From: JBBRLG01 sp038231495
GTDB taxonomy: Bacteria; Planctomycetota; Planctomycetia; Gemmatales; Gemmataceae
Length of the DNA: 41,077 bases
Reading direction: 5' to 3'
Assembly (NCBI GenBank): GCA_038231495.1
Contig: JBBRLG010000004.1
Span: 1-41,077, forward strand
In this document: piece after piece, positions 23,548 through 30,318 of the stretch
Numbering within the stretch: position 1 is the stretch's first letter
Layout: the number at the start of each line of letters is the position of its first letter
Made by a program: the position numbers and the translations under genes
Notes under the pieces: model-generated
What the model was told of the DNA's origin: nothing
What the model saw: the letters and a program-made list of their open reading frames with translations, nothing else
Databases searched by the model: none

Positions 23548-24498
23548 TTAACCGACCACGTCGGCGATCTGACTCAGTTCGGTCAACAGCACGTCGGGGC
23601 GATGGTTCGCTTCCTTGAGCTGTTCGGGCGTCGCCTGGAGCGACGCCTTGTCGCCGGCGAACAGACCCGTCTTCATGCCGAGGCGCTTCGCCGGCAGGAT
23701 GTCCTGCGCGATGCGCGAGCCGACGTGCAGGATTTGGCCGGAGTCCAGGCCGCGATCGGTCAGTGCCGTCAGGGCCGCGCGGAACAGCCGCTCGGACGGC
23801 TTCCGCCCACGGATTTCATACGACAGCCAGCGGTCGCCGGCACCGATTAATTCGTCCACCTTGGCGGAATCGTCCTGTTTCGCCAGGCCGCGTTGCAGCT
23901 GCGCCGGCGTGAAACACTGGCCGTCGGCCAAGAATCCTTGCACTAGTCCACTCGCCGTGACGTGCCGGAGCGCGGCCGCCGCGCCGGGGTAGCACGCGGT
24001 TCCCTGCAAACTGGCATGGAAGAAATACGCCACCTTGCGGCTGAATTCATTGAGCGAGCCGAAGAAGCCGGCGTCCCACTTGAAGTCCTTGTGCAGCAGC
24101 TTCTTGATCAGGGCCTCCCACAACCGGTCGGACCCGACTTCCGGGTGCTTCTCGCCGCCGCCGGGGAACGACTTTTGTTCGAGCAGCACCTGGTTGTACA
24201 GCTGCAAGAGGTAGTCGGCGGGCTGGCCGGGCTTGCGCGACATGGACGCCCACATTTTGAATTCTTGCAGCGTCTTGTCGAGGGCGACGTTCATGATAAG
24301 CGGCTGCGGGTGCTCGAATAAGAGGTCGCCGGTGGGGATGGCCAGCAGGGTGCCGTAGACGTTCCAGAGCACGGCGCGCACCTCGGGCAGGCGCTTGAGG
24401 TGCGGCTTGGCCCTGGGTCGCTCCACCGTGGGCGGCGCGGGCCAGGGCAGGTCGCGCGACTCGAGGTACGTCGCGTATTGTTCCAGGGTCAGGGCCAT
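23548..24498 (-). CDS. HAD-like protein lacking the nucleophile Asp
   Basis: 316 residues related to haloacid dehalogenase-type hydrolases. Motif I reads AVLWNVYGTLL (42-52), where FDxYGT is expected, so Asn46 replaces the nucleophilic Asp. Later motifs are recognisable: GRKPSERLF with the motif III Lys and HVGSRIAQDILPAKRLGMKTGLF for motif IV. A large cap (about 60-180) sits between. With Asn in place of Asp, normal phosphatase chemistry is unlikely unless deamidation or another residue helps; a binding role is possible. The ATG at 24498 lacks a clear ribosome-binding site. The gene stands alone between the dehydratase and the sigma fusion. Confidence 0.75.
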   Translation of the reverse strand: MALTLEQYATYLESRDLPWPAPPTVERPRAKPHLKRLPEVRAVLWNVYGTLLAIPTGDLLFEHPQPLIMNVALDKTLQEFKMWASMSRKPGQPADYLLQLYNQVLLEQKSFPGGGEKHPEVGSDRLWEALIKKLLHKDFKWDAGFFGSLNEFSRKVAYFFHASLQGTACYPGAAAALRHVTASGLVQGFLADGQCFTPAQLQRGLAKQDDSAKVDELIGAGDRWLSYEIRGRKPSERLFRAALTALTDRGLDSGQILHVGSRIAQDILPAKRLGMKTGLFAGDKASLQATPEQLKEANHRPDVLLTELSQIADVVG

Positions 24499-24598
24499 GG
24501 GGAGCCATTGGGGACCGGGAGAGCCGGGTATTAGCCTCCAAAGTATCAAGGACGGCACGGCGTTGCAAGCAGGGACGGGCGGCAGGGGAGAATACAAG

Positions 24599-24637
24599 CG
24601 GCCCCGGAAACATCCCTGGCGGATGCTTCCGGGGCCG
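24599..24637 (-). terminator. Terminator-like hairpin after the sigma-DUF1559 gene
   Basis: 17-nt arms (24599-24615 and 24621-24637) with one mismatch and a 5-nt loop, located 35 nt past the stop of the sigma-DUF1559 gene. The stem is very GC-rich and no U-run follows, so factor-independent termination is plausible but unproven. Confidence 0.5.
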
Positions 24638-24672
24638 ACAACGTGCGCTTGCCGTGGCGTGCAACCCGCGGC

Positions 24673-27045
24673 TCAGGGCTTATCCAAACCGCGCTTCAAC
24701 TGTTGCAGTTCATCGCGCATTGCTTTCAGTTCGACGTTGGCCGCTTCGAGTTGCTGCCGCATCTTCTCGCGCTCCGCCAGCAGCTTTTTCGCTTCGCCCT
24801 GCTCGCGGCGCACGGCGTACTGCTCTTTGACCTGATTCACTTCCTGCCGCAGCGCATTCATCTCCTCGGCGGTCCGTTGCAGCAGCTGTTCGAGCTTGGC
24901 ATTCTCGGCCTGCAAGCGATTCAGGTCGAAGTTATGCGGAGGCCCACCTGGCCCGCCCGGCATTCCGGCCGGCACGCCGGCCATTCCGGCCGGCCCGCCA
25001 AGTTTCATTCCGGGCGGCCCGCCAAACATTCCAGCCGGGCCGCCATTCTTGCCGCCCGGTCCCATCCGCGCCGGCAGTTCTAACTTGTCGAAGTCGATGA
25101 CCTCGCTGTCGTTGCGGATGATGGCCTTGCGCATCTCGGCCGGGTCGAAGTCCTTGCGGAGGTTATGGACCGAGCCGTCCGCGAAGGCGGCGTGGATCAC
25201 GTCGGCGAAGACGCCGAGCGCGGGCAGCGGCTTCTTCGCGGAGAAGGGAAGATCCTGCGGCTTACTCCACGGGACAGGCGCACCGGCTTCGACGACCAGG
25301 ATCGTGTTGGCGGTGCCGTCGGCAAAGTCCGCCAATCGTAGCTGTCCTGCCAACCGGTCGAATGCCGCGCCTTTGCCGGCAAAGCCTTGGTAGTAGGTGC
25401 TGATCGCACTAACGGCGGCCGGCCCGCCCGGGATCATGGGTCCACTGCCATTTCCCATCGGTCTGCTGCCGCCGGGCATGGTGGGCCCGCCCGGCATCAT
25501 GGGTCCACTGCCAATTCCCATCGGTCTGCTGCCGCCGGGCATGGTGGGCCCGCCTGGTATGAGGGGACCTTTCGCCTCCTCAACGTCAATTCGGTAAATA
25601 GCCGGCATCTTGCCTAGTAGCTTCGAGTTGTGGGCGCTATCCCACCGTTCGTCGAGCTTGAACTCCTTGTAAAGAGCCTCTTGTTCGATGTACGGCAAGA
25701 TGCCGACCCGCCAGCTGAGGAGCGGTTGACCCTGTTCGTCCAAGATGTCCGTCGGCAGAAAACCATAGGTGTCGTGGTAGTTGTGGAGGGCCAGGGCGAT
25801 CTGTTTGAGGTTATTGATACTGTCGATGCGCTTGCGGTTGCCGGGGTGGTCCTTCGCCGCCGGAGGAGGGCCTCCCGACGATCCGCCGGCAGGGCCCGAC
25901 AAGCCACCCGGCCCGCCGGGAAATCCGCCCGGTCCGCCCGGTCCGCCCGGCGCGCCCGGGAATCCGCCAGGTCCATCGACACCCGGCCTGTCCGGCAAGG
26001 TCGGACCGCCGGGCGGCGGCTCGCCGCCCGGAAGGCCGGCACCGCCCGCTGACCCCGGACCCTGCGGTTCTTCCTCCGCGTCCGCCGACACGGGGTCGAA
26101 AACGGGTGGCGGTGGCTGCAGCGTATACTGCGGCACCCGGTGCGAAGCGGTCGCACCCTGGGCCGTCATGCCGACGAAGCCGATGCGCAGCAGCGCCCCG
26201 GTGCCGGCGAAGATGAGCAGAAAGGCCAGGACGGCGGCGGAGGTGGCTTTCAGTTTGGTAGCGCACATGGCGGTCAGGACTCCGTGAGTCAGATGGATCA
26301 CCCCAGTTGAGACGCCCGCAGCGGCGACGTTTCCCGCGGCAAAGGCGACGGCCGCCTTGATGGTGGCCGCCACCAACACGGGCGGCACGGCGGACGTTTT
26401 TGTCGCGGCCAGCGCGACGGCGATTATCGACGCCGGGAACAGGATGCCCCGGCGTACGAGTCGTTTCTTGAGCATTTCCCGCGCGCGGGCCAGCCGGCCG
26501 GAGACGGTGCCCTTGGCCCAGCCGAGTTGCTGGGCCGCCTCCGCGTGGGTCTTGCCTTCGAGATAGCAAAGGATCAACGGCGATCGGTACTTGGCCGCCA
26601 GCCGATTCACTTCCTCGTGGACGACCGGCACCCAATCGCGGTCGGCCAATTCGTCGCCCGAACTTGCAACCGGAGCGCGTTCGCGGCGGCGGGTTTCGAG
26701 CGCCCGGCGTTCAACGGCGTTGAGCCGCGCCCGGACGGCGGCGCGGTACGCCACCTGATAAAGCCACGCGGCGAGCGATTCGCTCCGGCTAATGCTTGCG
26801 GCTTTGCGTGCCAAAGCGAGGAACGTCGCCTGAAAGGCGTCCTCTGCGGCATGGCTGTCGCGCAGGACGCCCTGGCAGACGCGCAACACCATCGCCGCGT
26901 GCCGCCACAGGAGCAGCTCAAAAGCTGTCTCATCGCGGTGGCGGACGAAGCGCTGCAGCAAGTCGGCGTCGGAGCCTTGTTCGGCCTGCGCGCCGACGAC
27001 TTTGCGGACGTAATGCAGCACGGAATCGAGTCGGTTGGCGGACAT
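24673..27045 (-). CDS. ECF sigma factor fused to membrane anchor, collagen-like linker and DUF1559
   Basis: 790 residues. Residues 28-100 are sigma region 2 (DETAFELLLWRHAAMVLRV, then DAFQATFLALARKA) and 140-195 are region 4 with the EGKTHAEAAQQLGWAKGTVS helix-turn-helix. Hydrophobic segments follow at about 201-250, with a clear TM at 268-288. Then come a Gly/Pro collagen-like stretch (330-395), a DUF1559 domain starting at about 405 (RIDSINNLKQIALALHNY, PYIEQEALY, later FADGTANTILVVEAG), a 21-residue repeat pair (about 497-542), and a C-terminal Leu/Glu coiled coil (about 715-788). The sigma part would lie in the cytoplasm and the DUF1559 part outside. GGAGGAA is 10 nt before the ATG. A one-piece membrane sigma with an external sensor is the simplest reading; no anti-sigma gene is seen. 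Confidence 0.85.
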   Translation of the reverse strand: MSANRLDSVLHYVRKVVGAQAEQGSDADLLQRFVRHRDETAFELLLWRHAAMVLRVCQGVLRDSHAAEDAFQATFLALARKAASISRSESLAAWLYQVAYRAAVRARLNAVERRALETRRRERAPVASSGDELADRDWVPVVHEEVNRLAAKYRSPLILCYLEGKTHAEAAQQLGWAKGTVSGRLARAREMLKKRLVRRGILFPASIIAVALAATKTSAVPPVLVAATIKAAVAFAAGNVAAAGVSTGVIHLTHGVLTAMCATKLKATSAAVLAFLLIFAGTGALLRIGFVGMTAQGATASHRVPQYTLQPPPPVFDPVSADAEEEPQGPGSAGGAGLPGGEPPPGGPTLPDRPGVDGPGGFPGAPGGPGGPGGFPGGPGGLSGPAGGSSGGPPPAAKDHPGNRKRIDSINNLKQIALALHNYHDTYGFLPTDILDEQGQPLLSWRVGILPYIEQEALYKEFKLDERWDSAHNSKLLGKMPAIYRIDVEEAKGPLIPGGPTMPGGSRPMGIGSGPMMPGGPTMPGGSRPMGNGSGPMIPGGPAAVSAISTYYQGFAGKGAAFDRLAGQLRLADFADGTANTILVVEAGAPVPWSKPQDLPFSAKKPLPALGVFADVIHAAFADGSVHNLRKDFDPAEMRKAIIRNDSEVIDFDKLELPARMGPGGKNGGPAGMFGGPPGMKLGGPAGMAGVPAGMPGGPGGPPHNFDLNRLQAENAKLEQLLQRTAEEMNALRQEVNQVKEQYAVRREQGEAKKLLAEREKMRQQLEAANVELKAMRDELQQLKRGLDKP
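25421..25558. repeat. 63-bp tandem repeat inside the sigma-DUF1559 gene
   Basis: Two full 63-bp units (from 25421 and 25484) and a partial third from 25547, nearly identical at the DNA level. Each encodes 21 residues of Gly/Pro/Met-rich sequence (PGGPTMPGGSRPMG type) within the DUF1559 region. In frame, and so able to expand or contract without disrupting the gene. Confidence 0.8.
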
Positions 27046-27166
27046 GGATGGTGCGTTCCTCCGGGGCGTTGCCTACCTTACTAGAGACGCCGGCCGCCGC
27101 GGCGCATACAGTTTTTTTCCGGGCAACGTGCGGTTGTCGCGTTTTGGCGCGGGGACGTTCACCGGG

Positions 27167-27487
27167 TTACAATTGCGACTCCAGGGGATGCTCGAATTCA
27201 ACGTTGGCGAAAGACTTCTTTGCTTCTTGCGGGGTCAGGAGCAGCAGCAGGGTGATTTGGGATTGGACGTCTTCCGACAAGCGGCTCAAAATGTCCCATA
27301 TTTCTGAGTCCCGGTCAACGAGGTCCTTGCCACGGAAGTCGGGGTCGATAATGCGGATGCGCACGGCCACGGAATTCTGTCGGTTAATGTCGATCCGCGC
27401 TTTCGAGTGGACCTCGTCATAGCTTTCAAGAGCATCATGAATGCTCTTCAGAACCGGGTCGCACAGATTCTGGCATTTTCTGGACAT
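27167..27487 (-). CDS. Small protein of unknown function
   Basis: 106 residues, not recognised. It has no signal peptide or TM. A helix-rich N-terminus (VLKSIHDALESYDEVHSKA) is followed by a strand region (VAVRIRIIDPDF) and a short Leu run in the C-terminal half. GGAGG lies about 8 nt before the ATG at 27487; the longer frame from 27535 adds residues without a ribosome-binding site. It lies 121 nt upstream of the sigma-DUF1559 start on the same strand. Confidence 0.6.
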   Translation of the reverse strand: MSRKCQNLCDPVLKSIHDALESYDEVHSKARIDINRQNSVAVRIRIIDPDFRGKDLVDRDSEIWDILSRLSEDVQSQITLLLLLTPQEAKKSFANVEFEHPLESQL

Positions 27488-27653
27488 CTCAAAACCTCCC
27501 GTCGGCCCATGTGATGATCTGCTGCGCCGCGGCAAGGAACGCGACCGCGTCGCGCCGCCGAACGGTTGTTCGCGCTTGCCGCCGCCACTATAATCGTTGT
27601 CGGTACTCTCCTACCACCTGAACGCCCATTGTAGACCAAGAAATCCGCGCAAA

Positions 27654-27665
27654 GCCGCAAGCGGC
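27654..27665. repeat. GCCGCAAGCGGC palindrome at the cobA-hemD ribosome-binding region
   Basis: One copy of the 12-nt palindrome followed directly by AGGTTGTCG and the ATG at 27675. Unlike the other copies it is 5' of a gene, so its stem could affect access to the AGG ribosome-binding site. Confidence 0.55.
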
Positions 27666-27674
27666 AGGTTGTCG

Positions 27675-29231
27675 ATGCCAGACATCTCGGCGGAACCCCT
27701 GGTCGCACTCGTCGGTGCCGGTCCCGGCAATCCCGGCTTGTTGACCGTCCGCGCCGTCGAGTGCCTCGCCCGCGCCGACCTGGTGCTTTACGACTACCTG
27801 GTGCCGGTGCAGTTGCTGGACTACGCACCCGCAACCGCCCGGCGCGTCTGCGTCAACGAGCTGGCCGACCACCACCCCGAACGCATTCCGCACGTCCATG
27901 CCCTCATGATCGACGCCGCCCGGCAAGGTTTGCGCGTCGTCCGCCTCAAGGGCGGCGACCCGTTGCTCTTCGGCCGCGGCGGCGAGGAAGGGCAGGTACT
28001 GCACGCCGCCGGCATCTCCTTCGAGATCGTGCCCGGTGTGACCGCGGCCCTCGGCGCGGCGGCTTACGCGGGCATTCCGCTCACCCACCGTTTACATTCC
28101 AGCGCCGTCGCCATCGTCACCGGCCACGAAAAACCCGACCGGGCACAGCCCAACGTCGACTGGGCGGCGCTGGCCCGCTTCCCCGGCACCCTCGTCGTTT
28201 ACATGGGCCTGGCCCGGCTGCTCTGGATTGCCCAGACCCTGATCGACAACGGCCTCGACCCGGAGATGCCGGCCGCCGCGGTCCACGCCGCCACCACCGG
28301 CAGCCAACACACAGTCACCGCCCCCCTGCGCGACTTGCCCGACGCCGTGAAACGGGCCGGGTTGCAGGCACCGGCGCTCCTGGTCATCGGCTCGGTCGTG
28401 GCGCTGCGGTCCGACCTGGCGTGGTTCGAGCGCCGGCCGCTGTTTGGCAAGCGCGTCCTCGTCACCCGGCCGCGCCACCAGGCCGCGGACCTCGTGCGCC
28501 GGCTCGAAGTCCTCGGTGCGAACGTCGTCCTGATGCCGGCCGTCGAAGTGCGCGCGTTGACCGACTGGTCCGCCGTGGACCGCGCGGTCGGACGGCTGGC
28601 GACGTATCAATGGCTGGTATTCACGAGCGCCAACGGGGTCCACGCTTTCGTCCGCCGGTTGCGCCACCTCGGCCGCGACCTGCGTGCCCTCGGCGGCCTG
28701 CAAATCGCCGCCATCGGGCCGGCGACCGCCGACACCTTGCGCACCTATCACCTGGAACCCGACCTGGTGCCTCCGGAATACCGCTCGGAAAGCCTGGCCG
28801 CCGCGCTGAAGGAACGGGTGCAGGGGCAGCGGGTGCTGCTCGCGCGCGCCGACCGCGGCCGCGACATCTTGCGGGAGGAACTGACGGCGGTGGCCGACGT
28901 GGAACAGGTCGCGGTGTATTCCCAGGTGGACGCGGCGGCGGTCGATCTTTGCGAAGTGCTGCGCGGCGGGCCGCTGGACTATGTGACGTTGACCAGTTCA
29001 AACAGCGCCCGCGCATTGCTGGGCCGACTCGACGCAGCGACGCAAGCCCTGATCCGCGGCGGTGCGCTTCGCCTGGTGAGTATCAGTCCGGTAACGAGTG
29101 CCGCGCTCAAGGAATTGAACCTGCCGGTGGCGGCGGAGGCGGCGGCTTACACCAGCGACGGCGTCGTGGCGGCGCTGGTCGCACTCGCGCAGGCGGAAGG
29201 GGCAGCAAAGGCACAAGCCGGCAATGGATAG
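27675..29231 (+). CDS. Uroporphyrinogen-III methyltransferase-synthase fusion (CobA-HemD)
   Basis: 518 residues. Residues 1-245 are SUMT/CobA: VALVGAGPGNPGLLT, then LVLYDYLV, RLKGGDPLLFGRGGEE and PGVTAALGAAAYAGIPLTHR. It uses SAM to make precorrin-2 from uroporphyrinogen III. Residues 255-510 are HemD: GKRVLVTRPRHQAADLVRRL, WLVFTSANGVHAFV, AAIGPATADTL and YVTLTSSNSARALL. It therefore makes and then methylates uroporphyrinogen III, the branch to siroheme and cobalamin. The ATG at 27675 is the first that gives the CobA start; a weak AGG precedes it, beside a palindromic repeat. It is convergent with pyrB (20-nt gap). Confidence 0.92.
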   Translation: MPDISAEPLVALVGAGPGNPGLLTVRAVECLARADLVLYDYLVPVQLLDYAPATARRVCVNELADHHPERIPHVHALMIDAARQGLRVVRLKGGDPLLFGRGGEEGQVLHAAGISFEIVPGVTAALGAAAYAGIPLTHRLHSSAVAIVTGHEKPDRAQPNVDWAALARFPGTLVVYMGLARLLWIAQTLIDNGLDPEMPAAAVHAATTGSQHTVTAPLRDLPDAVKRAGLQAPALLVIGSVVALRSDLAWFERRPLFGKRVLVTRPRHQAADLVRRLEVLGANVVLMPAVEVRALTDWSAVDRAVGRLATYQWLVFTSANGVHAFVRRLRHLGRDLRALGGLQIAAIGPATADTLRTYHLEPDLVPPEYRSESLAAALKERVQGQRVLLARADRGRDILREELTAVADVEQVAVYSQVDAAAVDLCEVLRGGPLDYVTLTSSNSARALLGRLDAATQALIRGGALRLVSISPVTSAALKELNLPVAAEAAAYTSDGVVAALVALAQAEGAAKAQAGNG

Positions 29232-29251
29232 TACTCGGACCTTCCCAACTA

Positions 29252-30229
29252 TCAGGGCACGACGGACAGAGCACCCGGTTGCCCGCACACCAAATACAGC
29301 ACGGCCATGCGCACCGCGAGGCCGTTGGTCACCTGCTGCAAAATCGCGCTGTGCGGCCCGTCCGCGACTTCCGGCGTCAACTCCACGCCGCGGTTGATCG
29401 GTCCCGGTGCCAGCAACAACAAGTCCGGTTTGGCGCGGTTCATGCGCTCGCGGGTCACGCCGAACAGACGGAAGTATTCCTGGATCGACGGGAACAGGCC
29501 GCTGCGCTGGCGCTCGAACTGGATGCGCAACACATTCACCACGTCGCACAACGGCAGGATGTCGTCCAGCTTGTAGGCCACCTCCACGCCCAGGCGCGTG
29601 ATGCTTTGCGGCACCAGCGTCGGCGGGCCGCACACGATCACGCGAGCACCGAGCTTGAGCAAGCCGTGAATGTTGCTGCGCGCGACCCGGCTGTGCGCGA
29701 TGTCGCCGACCAGGCCGACCGTCAGGCCTTCGATGCGGCCCTTCACGCTGCGGATCGTGAACATGTCCAGCAGACCCTGCGTCGGGTGTTCGTGCGCCCC
29801 GTCGCCGGCGTTGACGATGCCCGCCTTCAGGTGGTGCGACAGCAGGTGCGGCGCACCCGGCACCGAGTGGCGCACGACCACCACGTCGATGCCCAGGGCC
29901 TCGATGTTCTTGGCCGTGTCGATGAACGTTTCGCCCTTGCTGACGCTCGAACCGCTGGACGTGAAGTCGATCACGTCGGCCCCGAGGCGCTTGGCGGCCA
30001 GGCCGAAACTGGTGCGCGTCCGCGTGGACGGCTCAAAAAACAGGTTGACCACGACCTTGCCTTTGAGGTCGCCGCGCGCCGCGCTGCGGCGCAGGCCGGC
30101 GTCGCTGAACTCTTCCGCCAGGTCGAGGATCGTTTCGATCTCGGCGCGGGTCAACTCTTCGAGGCCGAGCAAGTGCCGGTGGTCCCAGGCGATTCGTTTC
30201 GTGTCGCGCTCGGCCAGGTGCGTGGTCAT
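29252..30229 (-). CDS. pyrB: Aspartate carbamoyltransferase catalytic chain
   Basis: 325 residues. It forms carbamoyl-aspartate from carbamoyl phosphate and aspartate, the first committed step of pyrimidine synthesis. FFEPSTRTRTSFGLAAKRLG binds carbamoyl phosphate. SGSSVSKGETFIDTAKN, GDGAHEHPTQGLLDMFTI and LVGDIAHSRVARSN are the other family blocks, and LLLLAPGPINRGVEL is near the end. The start at 30229 was preferred over an upstream ATG that reads through the palindromic repeat. No pyrC or pyrI is adjacent. Confidence 0.94.
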   Translation of the reverse strand: MTTHLAERDTKRIAWDHRHLLGLEELTRAEIETILDLAEEFSDAGLRRSAARGDLKGKVVVNLFFEPSTRTRTSFGLAAKRLGADVIDFTSSGSSVSKGETFIDTAKNIEALGIDVVVVRHSVPGAPHLLSHHLKAGIVNAGDGAHEHPTQGLLDMFTIRSVKGRIEGLTVGLVGDIAHSRVARSNIHGLLKLGARVIVCGPPTLVPQSITRLGVEVAYKLDDILPLCDVVNVLRIQFERQRSGLFPSIQEYFRLFGVTRERMNRAKPDLLLLAPGPINRGVELTPEVADGPHSAILQQVTNGLAVRMAVLYLVCGQPGALSVVP

Positions 30230-30245
30230 CCTATTCCCCAGGGGT

Positions 30246-30310
30246 TTGCCGCTGGCGGCTTTGCGCGAACGCGCAACGCCGCCAGCGGCAAGCGGCAAGC
30301 CGCAAGCGGC
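30246..30310. repeat. Composite GCCGCTGGCGGC/GCCGCAAGCGGC repeat
   Basis: TTGCCGCTGGCGGC (30246-30259) pairs with its inverse at 30278-30291, a variant with CTGG/CCAG in the core. A standard GCCGCAAGCGGC (30299-30310) follows. It begins 8 nt past the stop of the DUF4214 gene on the minus strand and lies directly upstream of pyrB. Confidence 0.7.
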
Positions 30311-30318
30311 CAGACCGG

